Under the pieces are notes generated by a model, which saw only the letters and a list, made by a program, of their open reading frames with translations, ran no database searches and was not told the DNA's origin. The translations under genes were made by a program, and so were the position numbers. Of a DNA stretch of 64,000 nucleotides, positions 37,041-48,769 are shown piece after piece. Source of the DNA: Monodelphis domestica (lineage: Eukaryota > Chordata > Mammalia > Didelphimorphia > Didelphidae); the NCBI RefSeq assembly GCF_027887165.1, contig NC_077227.1, positions 350,159,207 through 350,223,206 of the forward strand, written 5' to 3'. How positions within the stretch are numbered: position 1 is the stretch's first letter; the number at the start of each line of letters is the position of its first letter.

Positions 37041-37311
37041 GTGGGCTGTTATTGAATAGCCTTTTTATTTAGATTTCTTTCTCTCATTTTCCTAGTTTGC
37101 CAAGGCCCATAAGAACTTCAATTTGAGAACAAGGTGGGACCCAGGGTATGCCTATCCTCACATCAGAGGTAGATTAGGATTTCACTTATTCAGAATTCAG
37201 AATGTGACCAATGGCAGAACTACTGACATGTGTAACCAATGTTAGTGCAATATCTCTGTGCCTAGCAGGCTAATGAAGCAAAGCCATGGGAATATAGTAA
37301 TTAAGATCAAG
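37040..37311 (-). other. MYOZ3: MYOZ3 3' UTR
   Basis: AATAAA on the minus strand at 37069-37064, 243 bases after the stop codon, predicts a short 3' UTR. Inferred from the hexamer. Confidence 0.6.
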
Positions 37312-37483
37312 TTACAGTTCCTCAGACTCCAGAAGGGACCGTACCCAGCCTTGGGCTACTCGGTTGAAACTGGGTCTGTAGCTGAGGAGTTCCAGGCCAC
37401 TTATGGGTTCTTTTGGAATGAAGGGTATATCCATTTTGGGGAATGTCTCAGAGATGAGGGGTCCTCCAAACGGCACTGGCGTC
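37312..37483 (-). CDS. MYOZ3: MYOZ3 terminal coding exon
   Basis: 172 nt, completes Lys and encodes TPVPFGGPLISETFPK to RSLLESEEL, stop TAA (37314-37312 on the minus strand). It carries the conserved C-terminal myozenin domain and the PDZ ligand ESEEL. Acceptor GTTTTCCTAG. Confidence 0.96.
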
Positions 37484-40400
37484 CTAGGAAAACAGAACAA
37501 TATGGTCCAATTCTTGTAACTCATCCATCATCGATATGGTTTATGGAGGGGAAGGAGAGGAAGTTTTTTCTGGTAATAGAGATGGATTTTACCAAGACAA
37601 ATGAAGTCTGTGACTATAATCCTAGCCCTGCCACTGACTCATGTGACTTTAGACAAATCACTTTCCTTCTCTGAGATTGAACAGCCCCATCTGCAAAATG
37701 AAGGAATTAGATTTCCATGATCTCTGAGGGCCTTTCATCTTCAATGTGCTTTCCAGCTCTAACATTCTTTGTCCTGTATACAAAGGTCCCTTTCATATAT
37801 GACATTTTTTTACTCCAGAGTTTTATGATGTGCAAAGCTCGCTATCCAGATTATCACAGTGCTCTCTTAACTGGTGGTTAAAATAACTGGCAGATGAAGC
37901 GTTGGTGTTTCTGGAATGAACTTAGGAGGGATGGAAAAGAAGCCTTTCCTGCTTCACATTGCTTCCTCTTGGACAAAAATAAACAGAAAGCCTGGAGACG
38001 AGAAATGTACTGCTTGTGCAATCTTTTTTCTCCCACTGTTTTTTGTGCAGGTAGGAAAATGTCCTAATTAGAAACAAAAAAAAATTTGACTGGTGAGTCT
38101 ACAAATAGCTAGTTTTGGGTTGCTTACTTTTTCCAAGCTCCATGTTACTGCTTGAAGAGAAATTCTCACCTGGGATTGAGAGCTGAAAACAAATATGCTG
38201 AAAAGAAATCCTAGCTTAGAAAAGGAGAGTACACCCTGGTCTGTTTTTTTATTTTAAACAGAGCAATAGGATAGTTAGCAATAGGATAGCTATCCTATTG
38301 CTGTATTTGTCATTCCTCAGCAGTAAGCTTAAGGACTACCATCATAAGCACTGGGAGTTAGGTCTGAGTATTGAATATCGGTTTAGAGTTTTAAATAGAA
38401 AAGTGAGACAGAACAGTGAAGGGCAGCACTTGGCAGAATAGGTGTTTTAATGTTTGTGGAGGTGAGAGTGACATCTTGTTAGTGTTAGAGAATCCATCTT
38501 GCCCATCTTTCATCCCCCAAAGTTGCACAGGTGAACACCACACCATTATGTCAACTTGGGCTTGATCATAGTATAACATTATCCCAGCTAGGGAAATGAA
38601 GGAGGGAAAAGAAGAGTTAAAGCATTTGTACTTTCGTGTTCGAAAGGGAATCAAATTAAAACCCGGAGAGTTATATTTCTGGCCCCTTTTTCTTCAAACT
38701 AGCTTATCCTTCTGGGACTTCAGGAAGTAAAATACTTGGTATATACACCATCCACAGGTGCATTCTTCAAGATCTATGGTTTAAACAATCCTGCATTGAT
38801 CTCTGGAAAGCTAACGGTGGCCCAGTGGATAGAGCATCAGGCCTAGTCAGGAGATCCTGGGTTCAACTCCAGCCTCAAACACTTAGCTGTGTAGGCAAGA
38901 CACTTTACCCTCATTGGCTAGCCCTTACCACTTTTGTGCCTTGGAACTAATATATAGTATTGATTCTGAGTTGGTAGGTAAGGGTTTAAAAAAAAAAAAA
39001 AAGAATATTGCTCTCCTTTATGTATAAGCTTTGTTCTTAGTGCTTTGGAAGTGATTGTTGAGTAAGATATGGGGGCCCTGATTATTAGCAGAGATAAGAC
39101 ATGAGCACAAATCAGGACAGATGAGATAAGAGTCTTAAGAGCAGTGCCAAAAAGAGAACATCTCAGTCTGGGGGAATTTGGGGATCTTATTTCATCATAA
39201 GTTTTAGCATTGGAATCCTTAAAAACTCTTTAGGCCATCACCTCATTTCACTTCATAGAGGAAGGAACCTTGAAAGATGGGCAGAATTTCAATAAGCATA
39301 GTTACGAAGGAGAGTGAAACAAGGAAGGGAACCGTGAGCAAAGGCAAGAAAACTGTGGACAAGAAGGATTCTAGTGAATGAATGAAACATGTATTAAGTG
39401 ATTCCTATATGCAAAGAGCTGTACTAAATATTGGGGATAGAAATAGAAAAGTAAGCCAAGATTTGTTCTCAAGATGCTGACATTTTAAGGAAACGGGCAG
39501 GAAGACAACATACATGGAAGGTTTCAGTTACAGATACAAAAGTCCCCCAATTTGTAGAAGATGACAGCAAAGTTTTTTGTTTTTTTTTTTAGTTTGGCTA
39601 ATATATAGGATAAAGAACCATGATAATAGGGTGGAAAGAAATATACTGGAATTTAGAGCTGGAAAGAACATTTTTAGATCTAGTTCAACTTCCTGATAAT
39701 ATCAGAGCTGGAAAACCTCAGACTGGAGCTATAATTGAGGTCTAAGCTAAGGCTATGGCCGAGTCAATCTGTGACCAGCTTAGGGAATTATTCTGTGGCT
39801 CTATTCTGGGCTCTGGCTGGAGATAGCAAATGAAATAACCAAGAAATAGGGCCATTCGATCCTGCCCTCATTAGGTATGCATCCTGACTTCTTCCAAACT
39901 ACTTGGTTGCAGACACATCCCCTAGTGATCTTACTTGTTGAAGCTCCTGTAGTCTGAGGGCCTGGGTGTCAGGTTTAGCTGCTCCCTGTGATAGTCCTTG
40001 TATCCATTCTTATAGCCAATGAACTCTTGCCATGGGGACCGATAACCTTTGGGAATCGCTGTGTGGTTGAACTTCTCTGGTGGGATGCCTGTCAGGGGCT
40101 TGGAATAGCCTGTCAGGGGCAATGGCAGACAATTGTGAGAGGTTAGCTTGAAGATAAGGAAGAGACAGGAAGGAAAGGCCCCTCATATCTCTTTCCTCCC
40201 CTTGCCCCAGGAGATGCTGTCACCAACTAGCTCTATGTTCTCTGGCAAGTTGCTTTCCTTCCCTAGCCCTGTTTCCTCATCTTTCAAATGGAGATAATTG
40301 TTCCAGAATTGGCTTCCTTGTCTGATGATTCAAATGTCCCAGGAGGAGATGATTACTGTGACATATGAAGAGTTTTGTATAAGAACCTCTAATACAAGAG

Positions 40401-43400
40401 GTTTTATAATTCACATGTACTCTTTTCACTGACAAATCACAAACTCCATGTTAGTAGGTAACTGTGGCCAAAAAAATCATTCATCTCTGGTAACGAGCCT
40501 TTGTGTACCTACTTTGTTAGGACTTGCCAGAGCCTGGGCTCTGCTAGCACACCCTTTGAAAGACTTGGGTCCTCTCCACAAGACAGTGAAGCACTGGACA
40601 GCTTTCATATAGCTCTGTATAAATGCCAGAGATTGACGTTCAATGCAAATGCACCCATGTCTACCTAATGCCTCGATAGAGTTCTTAGGATATTCTAGTG
40701 GAGATTGTTAAGTCCCTCCCTCCAGTAGTTCCACTTAGTTTTGTTCTCCTCATTTTACAGAGAGGAAGTGAAGCCCAGACAGAACAAGTGATTAGCCCGA
40801 GGCCTCTCATCAGGGAAGTGGCAGGATTTGAGCCCACAGCCTGTCTCAGAGGCCCGATGCCAGGGGCCAGAGGAACAGTGAGTCACATAATGGGAAGATC
40901 CCAGGCTTAAGAGAAATGGTAGAAAGGCTAAATCCCAACCCAGGGGAAGTTCCAGAAGCAGAATTAATCACACGGTTGAAAGGAAACTAAAATTGTAGCT
41001 CAGCCCCCTGCCCCTTTTAGGGATTCTTTTCAACATCCATGCACAGCCTTTCCTTGAACACATCCGGAGAGAGAAAGTTTATGAGGTGGCCCTTTCTACA
41101 TTTCCTCTGAGTTCCCCAAAACTCCTATCCCATGCCCTCTGGGAGAGATGGTCCAAGCCTTCCTCATTGTGGAAGTAGTATTGGTAGGCAGAGGATATAG
41201 ATACAGATGTAGATATAGATCCTGCAAAGAAAGCCCACTGCCTTACTTCTACTGAATAGAATGCCTTCTCCCCTGTATCTACCCCACTCTACCAAAAAAA
41301 AAAATATATTTTTTTTAATCAAGTTTACCCTAGCACCTCCCTTAGCTCCAGAGTAAAGATTCTCTGGCAGTTTCAAGCACCTTCCCTTCATAATTCTCCA
41401 AATGTCACACTCCCTCCAATCTCCCAGAGAAGTTGCTAACTCACCCGAGGCCAGGGCACTGGGGCTGGGGGCCCTTCCTTGGGGTAGTTCCTGATTGCTG
41501 ATCTCAGGCCCAAGAGGTGGGGTAGGAAAGATTTGGATCTCCGTCCTGTAGTTCTCCTTCCCATTTGGGTCACTGGCAGTCTGGGCACAGGACAGGACCC
41601 CTGAGGGAGCTGATCAGGATCCCTCTCCTCCCACTCCCACCCCCAGAGGATAACCTGGTTTCCCAGAGCTTGCAGTGCTTTCCTCCAGGGATAAGCTCCA
41701 CTCACAGCCTGCCCTTCTGGTAGTCCTGCTGACGACGAGGTTCCCAAATCATGCCCTCTATACTCTGCTCCTGAACTCTGGCAGAAAGAGATAGTGTGAT
41801 TGAGGAAAGTGCTCCTGACTCTTTTTGCAGCATCCTGTCTTCTCTCCTAGCTCAAGCTCCCCAAGAAAAGGCATTAGATCCAAGTTTTTTTCCTGCCTTC
41901 TTTCTTTGCTTCCCTTCTGCCCCACACAATGACTATCCCTATGTGGGGGTCACTGGGTTGTCATTTTGGAAACCCTCTAGTTCATCTACTTGCCTTCAGG
42001 GAGGTCTGCCCCATCTTATCTGAACATAGCTTACCAATGAAGAACTTATACAAGTGCACTTGTCCTTTGCCAATCATAGGATCATAGATTTTTAGCTGGA
42101 AGATGTCAACTAATCCAACCCCTTCATTTTATAAAAGAGGAAACTGAGTCAAGAGGGGAATTCAAGGTCATACAGATAACGAATAACTAGATCATGATTT
42201 GATCTCAGGTGTTCTGACTACAAATCAAGTATTCTTCCCACTCTTCCACACTGCTTCCTCTGTCTCCCCCACTTCTAGCAATGGTGGAGCTGACCAGAGT
42301 TGTAAGAGATTATGCCAAGGGCATCCAAACTAATAAATGCCATAAAGCCAGAAAGACTTTGAGTGCAGACCCAGCAACCAGTGTCTCATCTGAGGACCAA
42401 CCCAACTAAATGGCAAGTAGGATTCCCAGAGGGTTGGTCACAAGATGATCAGAAGACCATCTACTTGGGCGGCTAAGTGACTTAGTGGATTGAGAGCCAC
42501 ACCTAGAGATAGGCATTGCTAAATTCAAATCTGACCTCAGACACTTCTGGCTTTGTGACCCCAGGAAAGTCACTTAACCCCCATTGCCTAGCCCTTACCA
42601 CTCTTCTCCCTTGGAACCAATATACAGTATTGATTCTAAGGTAAAAGGTAAGGATTTAACAAAATTAAAAAATAAAATTTGGTAGCCATTTAAATTTTAC
42701 AAAGGGCTTTACTCATAATGGCACTGTGAAGGTTAGGTGATCCCAAAGACTATTCTTTCCATTCTACAGATATTGAAAGACCCCAGTAAACTACCCAAAA
42801 CTACCCAATTAATAAGTGGCAGAGCCAGAATTTTAACCTAGTCTCCTGGCTCTAAATCTACTGTAATGAAAATCTGAGTTCAATACCCTTTCCAGGCTGG
42901 GGTCTAGGAAACTCCTGACATAAAGGGTGCAAACAGAAGAGAGGCCAGTGAAATCATACTCACCTGCGTCTGCTTGGCTGCATACTCAAAGGTGAACCTC
43001 TGCACTCTCTTCTGCCTCTTTTGGAACAGGAGAGAGCCCCTGTTAGAACGGAGGGACAACTCCTCCACCATGAGGTCCTGAGGAATGCTCACCTTCTTGC
43101 CCAGGTCCAGAGAAGGGGCTGTTAGAAGAAGGCCAAAAACTGCTATCTTTTGTTTACCATAGTGAGACTGGCCTACTGTCTTGTTATCTCCAACAGTATG
43201 GATGTCCCAACTGTATTTTGTTACTTGTTACTGCTTGTGACCAAGTTCACTGATCTGAGAGAAATTAGGCAAGAGAAAGGACTCAGGCTGAGACTAGGTC
43301 TGTCTATGGTCAGGGTTAGGACTCACTCTGAGTCTTGGGGTCAGAGCTATTTCCTTAGAGTTATATTCTGTACGTCAAAAGTGCTTCCCCAGTAGAGATG

Positions 43401-43776
43401 AAACCTATAGCCTTTCATCTGACACCAGAATAAAAGCAAGGAAACTCTTTACCCTTAGGAAGCCTGTACTGGAGGGCTGACTCGGGTCCTCTAAAAAAAA
43501 GGGAAAGGTTTCTAGTGACAGGGAACATGTTATGGAGATATTCAAGGTAGTTCCTAGAATGGAAAGAGATGTCTTATAGTCTTATAGTGACTTCAGCCCC
43601 ATTTTAAGGAGAACTCAAATTCAGGTCTAAGGGTTACTGATGCAGGAACCTGTAGGGCACCACAGGATAAAATAGGTCAGTAAAGTTGTTCCAAGATTTA
43701 GTCCTAGAACATCATTCTGGGATAATTTTGCCTTCCTCACCTTACCTGCTCCCATGAAATCCTGTACTGTGGCCAT
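37312..43776 (-). CDS. MYOZ3: MYOZ3, myozenin-3 (calsarcin-3), six coding exons
   Basis: Myozenins are Z-disc adaptors of striated muscle that bind alpha-actinin, gamma-filamin, telethonin, ZASP and calcineurin; MYOZ3 is the fast-fibre member. Minus-strand exons join in frame: 43805-43746 (first shown), 43118-42964, 41777-41706, 41580-41445, 40109-39935, 37483-37312 (TAA). Counting from the ATG at 43776 gives 246 aa; human has 251. Conserved blocks are LDLGKKVSIPQDLMVEELSL with RGSLLFQKRQKRVQRFTFE (N-terminal family signature), PPEKFNHTAIPKGYRSPWQE, and the C-terminal TPVPFGGPL ... PSFNRVAQGWVR. The protein ends ESEEL, the class III PDZ ligand used to bind ZASP/enigma proteins. The middle is poorly conserved. 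The human N-terminus has KEQK a few residues before this ATG, and KEQK is encoded here just upstream of it, so the true start may lie in an earlier exon. Confidence 0.95.
37600..37770 (+). repeat. MIR
   Basis: TGACTTTAGACAAATCACTT, CCCATCTGCAAAATGAAGGA, CTTTCCAGCTCTAACATTC. Confidence 0.75.
38277..38302. repeat. Perfect 26-bp palindrome with adjacent third half-copy
   Basis: AGCAATAGGATAG is immediately followed by its exact reverse complement CTATCCTATTGCT, with no spacer. A further direct copy of the first half lies at 38262-38274. It sits in MYOZ3 intron 5. No parent repeat recognised. Confidence 0.95.
38810..39002 (+). repeat. CORE-SINE, WSINE1-like
   Basis: GGTGGCCCAGTGGATAGAGC, ...GTATTGATTCTGAGTTGGTA, ending in an A-run (38988-39002). 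Confidence 0.85.
39370..39545 (-). repeat. L2 LINE 3' end, reversed
   Basis: GAATGAAACATGTATTAAGT, TATTGGGGATAGAAATAGAA, TTGTTCTCAAGATGCTGACA. Confidence 0.65.
39935..40109 (-). CDS. MYOZ3: MYOZ3 coding exon 5 of 6
   Basis: 175 nt, GYSKPLTGIPPEKFNHTAIP to RPSDYRSFN. Two identical acceptors GCCCCTGACAG lie 21 bases apart; the outer one keeps the residues matching human GYAEPLKG. Donor GTAAGA. Confidence 0.95.
40195..40345 (+). repeat. MIR fragment
   Basis: GCAAGTTGCTTTCCTTCCCT, CTGTTTCCTCATCTTTCAAA, GGAGATAATTG. Confidence 0.65.
40745..40880 (-). repeat. MIR fragment
   Basis: CTCCTCATTTTACAGAGAGG, AAGTGGCAGGATTTGAGCCC. Confidence 0.7.
41445..41580 (-). CDS. MYOZ3: MYOZ3 coding exon 4 of 6
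   Basis: 136 nt, TASDPNGKENYRTEIQIFP to APSPSALAS. The human equivalent has NYRSELHIFP and PSPSALAPG. Acceptor GTGCCCAG; donor GTGAGT. Confidence 0.93.
41706..41777 (-). CDS. MYOZ3: MYOZ3 coding exon 3 of 6, divergent linker
   Basis: 72 nt, phase 0 at both ends, SSGAEYRGHDLGTSSSAGLP plus EGQA. Acceptor TTTCTGCCAG; donor GTGAGT. The sequence does not align clearly with human, and the human segment is shorter (about 18 residues). The call rests on splice sites, phase and position. Confidence 0.75.
42072..42262 (-). repeat. MIR
   Basis: ACCCCTTCATTTTATAAAAG, AGGAAACTGAGTCAAGAGGG, ...TTCCACACTGCTTCC. Confidence 0.75.
42467..42680 (+). repeat. CORE-SINE, WSINE1-like
   Basis: GGCGGCTAAGTGACTTAGTG, ...CCAATATACAGTATTGATTC, ...GTAAGGATTTAACAAAATT. 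Confidence 0.87.
42685..42865 (-). repeat. MIR3/THER2
   Basis: TTTTACAAAGGGCTTTACTC, AGTGGCAGAGCCAGAATTTT. It ends about 100 bp from the MYOZ3 exon 2 donor. Confidence 0.6.
42964..43118 (-). CDS. MYOZ3: MYOZ3 coding exon 2 of 6
   Basis: 155 nt, PSLDLGKKVSIPQDLMVEEL through FTFEYAAKQTQ. It is the best conserved N-terminal myozenin block. Acceptor CTTCTAACAG; donor GTGAGT. Confidence 0.96.
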
Positions 43777-43805
43777 TGTTAGCAACTTCTGCTCCTTGAA
43801 GGCTT
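43746..43805 (-). CDS. MYOZ3: MYOZ3 first visible coding exon, start uncertain
   Basis: 60 nt after acceptor TTTTCTTCAG: (E)AFKEQKLLTMATVQDFMGA plus one base; donor GTAAGG. KEQK matches the human N-terminus (MIPKEQK), but no ATG occupies the human start position. Either translation starts at the internal ATG (43776-43774) or an upstream exon, not identified here, supplies the start. Confidence 0.75.
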
Positions 43806-46300
43806 CTGAAGAAAATGCAATGGGCAAGGGTCAGGAATTTGGAGAGAATAGCTCAGCTTTGCTGTCCCTGCTGCCTCCACCACTTGCTTTCCACCCTCTT
43901 CTGGCTTTGATCTCCTTAAGAATTTCCCATACTTAAGCCCAATCCTGTCCTCAATGAACTCCCCCCAGACAGAATATATCAAGGCACACTTTACACATAA
44001 TTGGCATTTAACAAATATTTGTGGGATTAATCAAATGAAGCTTATATCTAAAGACTAGTGAATTGTCCAGAGTTCCTAACCCCAATAGCTGAGACTAAAC
44101 TATTTTCTAACACTAAAATTCTTGCTTAGGCTCAGGGCTTGCCTGGATCTTCATCAGTGGTGTTCCTAATATGTCCTTCCACTGGGAAAAGAGCATTTTA
44201 TTCTAGGTTGAAGATAGAGTGCCTGGTGGGATGCCACCGAGTGAAGAAAGTAGTGGGTTTGGAGGATGAAGTAAGTATCCAGGTAAATTATTCTTTTTCA
44301 ACATGTAGGGGAAAGCTATTATTATTCTTATTATGTTCTAATGGAAAGAACACTGGACTTGGAGTCAAGACTTGCCTTCAAGTTTTGGCCACTTCCAACC
44401 TCTATGGTAATGGCCAAATCACTTCATTACTGAACCTCAATTTCTTTATCTTTGAAATGGGGATAAAATTGGTACCATCTCATTCCTCTGAGTGGAAGAA
44501 AGAATGACAATAATAATAGTAACTGAATTTTGTCTAGCACTTTAAAATTTGCATTGCCCTTCACATACTTTTAAAGGAAAAAAAAAACTTAGGGTCAGAG
44601 GGACTAAGTAACTTGCCTCTGGGTTCTAGTTCTGAATTAGTGAATCAAAAAGGTACCATTTGAACTCGTATCTTCCTGTTTGCTACACCTTACTGTTTAG
44701 CTATTGATTACTAGGACTAGATGGAGTGATCATGCCCAAAGCCTTCACTGCCTAGGAGACTTGCCTGACTGAATGAAAGTGTGATAGCCTCTGTAAGGTG
44801 AAGGAATGAGTTCCATCCATAATGATCACCAAGGACATTCTGGAATCCAGGAAATCATGACTGGCAGGGGGTCTTAAGCTACATAGGAGTTTGCACCCAA
44901 CTTGGAATCTATTTTAATATAAACTCAATTACTTGGAACTCTAGTCTTGGCTGTTTTTCACTACTACTCTTCTCCCTTGAGAATAAACCCTATAAAATGC
45001 ACATTTTGGTCTGGGATGTGTTGAGATATAGCAAACAGAGAGGACAGGCAAGGACCCATAAACCTAGGCCAGGGATAGGTAGTAGAAGCAAAAGAATGAA
45101 TAATCAGAGATTAATTTGGAAGGTCCCTGAACTCAGGGAGCCAACTAGGCTAACAGACCAGGAGATTTAGAGGCTCATTTTCTTGAGCCAGAAGTTATAG
45201 GTTAGGGAGGTTTAGAATAGATAAAAAGGGAATCTCTGGGTCAATTCCAAGAGGATACAGGTCTTCAGAATATCAGCACCATGGGACAATCCCTCATGTG
45301 CCCTATGGGCCTTTACCTAGCTGTTCAAAACAACAAAATTTGAGCTGACAGTCATTGGTCCTGTGGCCTGAGCCTCCTGAGATGGAGGCAGAGAGACGTC
45401 CAAGGTCTGGGCAGTGAGGAGGGAAGAAGTGACCCAGAGGGGCCTCTCACCTGCCAACCCCTTGCAGAGATGTCAGGACTAGCCCAGGTTATGATCCAGG
45501 AACTCAGGATACATAAACTGTCCAGCTTGTGCCTAGAGACACTAGACCAGTGGTGAGACCCAAAACCTTCCCCATCTCCAAGTTTTCTGGTTACCAAAGG
45601 AAGCAGAGTTCTGGACTGTTAAAAGTAAATTTAATATCCCTCATTCTATAGTTTGTCATCCCTGTCTTCATTCTAGTCTCTTCCTCTTCATCTTGTTCCT
45701 CTTCTCTTCTCCTGCCTCCTTCAGCTGTTCCAGTATCAAAGAACCTTCCAGTTGCCTCATACAGCTTGACTGCTCAATAAAAGCTGATGGTAGTGGGTGA
45801 TGTTTCCCATCCCACTGAAGGAGAAAAACGAGGCCATCACTTTCTCCCAGTTGCCCCTCCTAGACCCAGGCTCCTTCCCTGCTCTGGCCCTCATTTTTCC
45901 CCATCTCTCAGTCTTAGTCCTACATTCTATTTCCCAAAGCATACAACCCCAAACAACCTCATTTTCTCCCACATCTCACAATTCTTTCTATTTTCAGGGA
46001 GCCCAAGTCTCATTTAAGCCAGGAATTCAGTTAATAGCTCTTTCTATCATCTAAGCCAGGGGCAAAATCCACACTCATGCCCTATCATCTTTTTCCCAGC
46101 TTTAAAGTAAGAGTAAAGGTTTTAAATATAGAACTGTCTCTCCCATCCTCAGCCCTGAAGTCTCTGGTACCTGATTGTGTAGATCGTGTCTGGCGAGAGA
46201 GTCTTCAGGGGCTAGAAGGAACAATGATGGTCCCCTAGTTCGGCTTCAAAAGTATAACCAGGTCCTAGGCGGTAGTCCTTGACTTTGTGTGTTCCTCTGC
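43806..46300 (-). other. Upstream part of MYOZ3; first exon(s) not identified
   Basis: Should contain the 5' non-coding exon(s) and possibly the start codon. I cannot place them. Repeats seen: forward MIR about 44335-44510 and a THER2/MIR piece about 44510-44705. No TATA box or MEF2 cluster that I could defend. Confidence 0.5.
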
Positions 46301-48127
46301 CGGCTCAAGGGTTCAGCTGACTCTGAGCAGTTATGTTTGCATATGTCACAGTCTTATTTCGGGCTGCGACATGAGCAGGAGCCAGATGCTAAAAGTATTA
46401 GGAAGGCGTTGAGGGAGACAGGTGGCCTATCTGTACAGGCGGGCCCCTGAGAGCTGTCAGGAACATGGTCACATCACAGTTCTACAGGCTCTCAGGATGA
46501 TGAGAACCACATACAAGGAAGCTTATGTCTTTTACAGAGCAAGGATAAAGACACTCCCTAGGTAGACTTTTTGGTGCTAGACAAGAAATATTGAAAAAGG
46601 TGAATTGTAGGTTGAGAATGTGTCTGGGAGTCCTTGTCACTGTCTAGAGAGAGAAGGTATATATGTCTTAATGCTTTTATGCATTATCTAGACAAAAATG
46701 AAGTTGTCAGAGGCCTGGATCATGAGAGCTGAGAGGGGCCTTAGAGATCATCTTGTCTAATCGTTTTGGTTTTACAGGTAAGGAAATGGGGCCAGAGAGA
46801 GGAAGGACCAGCCAAGGTAATGGTTGCTACCTCCGCCTTGCGACCAGTGACACAGCCATATCAAGGGTTTTTTTCTGTGAGCAAATCTGATGAATCCACA
46901 GGTAGTACTTACTTTGTTTGCCTTAGGATGGAGAATGATAACTGGAAAAGTAAGAATCCTTAATGAATAGGACACTCACCCCCCTCCAAATTTGGATTCA
47001 AAGAACCCAGGTTCAATCAAGGTTTGGGCTCCCACGGGGTTACCTTAGGCAAGTTATTTAATATATCAGGCCTCAGTTTCTTAATGTTTTTAAGCCTCCT
47101 TCCAGCCTCCATGATCAAATATATTCACCTCATTCCATTTCATTCAGATTCCTCATCACTTAATGCCAATCAACAAAATAATCATCCTGTGTTGCAAACA
47201 GATTCATTGTTACTTCTGTCCTGTCTTAGTTGATCATTTGAGTAACCAACAGACTTTTTTAGATGCCTTATCACCCCTGGGGAAACTTAAGAAAATTTAA
47301 TTCCTTAAACAATAGAGCTGATATCCAGACTCTGGACCCTTAATGACCCCCACAAAGCATGCAAGCACCCCTCTGAGTAAAGGCTGGTCTGAGCCAACCC
47401 AGGGCTCTTCTCTGGCCCACTGCTGCCTTAACTATATATGCACATATTTCAGACAATGTATAGATGTCAACAAACATCTAGGAGTGGGCTATCTTTTATG
47501 GCTATTTAAGATGAGAGTGTAAAGCTGTGTGGTAAGATTACCTCAGGATGGCCACTGAGTGTACTTCTAAAACATTGAAAAATGGTTTTGATTATCTGCT
47601 GTTTGAAATTATCCATGGCTCCCATCACCCTGTATCACCAAGCATGGCCTGTGCATGCAGATGTATATGCTTCTGCCCCAGTTAGGTAGGTTGGCCCATG
47701 TGATCAAACCCTATTCTGGGTAACAGGAGATCTGGCATAAAAGATTTGTACCTGAGCCTTAGGTCTTGTGGGTCTGGGTCTGAATCCTAAGCCACCAATT
47801 TCTCCTTCCAAAATTAGCTACTTCTCATGTCCCCAAACAAACAAGGCCAAAAAGAGAGTCCTTCTCACTTCTCACTGCCACTTCCAGACTCTTTCTGTCA
47901 CCATCACCCAACAAAACTCTCTTCCAAGTTAATACCATAGAAAATTGTCTCTGCCCAGATCCTTGTTGCTGTCACCTATTAACCTCCAGGTTCTCTCCCC
48001 TTCCTCAGTGACTTCAGACCCTGTCTAGTATTCTGGCAGGGCTCTTCATTTCAGCCCCTTTTTTTCATCCCTGACAACTCCAGTATTCACAGGGCTTGGC
48101 CTTCCAGTTCATCAGTCTCCTCAGCTC
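46300..48127. other. Intergenic between MYOZ3 and SYNPO, left part
   Basis: Reversed MIR at about 46725-46860, forward MIR piece about 46985-47100, then C/T-rich sequence (47780-48127) that may be a weak L2 remnant. No gene. Confidence 0.55.
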
Positions 48128-48283
48128 AAGTCCAACAAACATTTATTAAGTGAACTTTGTGGGTAAAGGCTAGATTTAAAAGAAAAATAAGTCTCAGCTC
48201 TCAAGAAGCTTACATTCCATTCTACTGGTGGCCTACAATATACAAACAAATAAGTAAATACAAAGTATATACAAAAATAATTT
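48128..48283 (-). repeat. L2 LINE 3' end, reversed, left half of a split copy
   Basis: TCCAACAAACATTTATTAAG, CTCTCAAGAAGCTTACATTC, ...AATAAGTAAATACAAAG. Confidence 0.75.
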
Positions 48284-48769
48284 CAAAGCTGGAAAGATCT
48301 ACATGAACTGATGCAAAGAGAAATAAGCAGAACCAGGAGACATTGTACACAGTAACAGCAATACTGTACGATGATCAACCGACAACTTGGCAACCCTCAG
48401 CAATGCAATGATCTGGGACAATTCAGAAGGGCTTAGGCTGGGGAATGCTAATCACCTCCATAGAAGAACTGTTGGAGTCAGATGTAGATCAAAGCATATC
48501 ATCTTCCACACTAGTTTATTTATGGTTTTATTTGGGGGGGGGTCTGGTTTTATATCGGTATTCTCTTACAACAATGACCAATATGGAAGTATGTTTCGCA
48601 CAATAATACATTTTTATAATCCAGATCAAATTACTTAACATCTCTGAGAGAGGGAAGGTAACGGAGGGAGGGAGTCAATATGGATCATATAATTTCAGAA
48701 AACATATGTGGAAATTTGTTATTGCATGTCATGTAATTTCAGGACAAACACTAATAACTGGGCAATTAG
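48284..48769 (+). mobile_element. L1-type LINE 3' end inserted in L2
   Basis: CTACATGAACTGATGCAAAG, ATTGTACACAGTAACAGCAA, GGAGGGAGGGAGTCAATATG: the abundant marsupial L1 3' end, 5'-truncated, with ORF2 only at its extreme C-terminus. TAATTTCA at both edges may be remnants of the duplication. Confidence 0.75.

Noticed and set aside
37258-37674. 138-codon frame on the + strand
   Set aside because: Shadow of the MYOZ3 terminal exon on the opposite strand.
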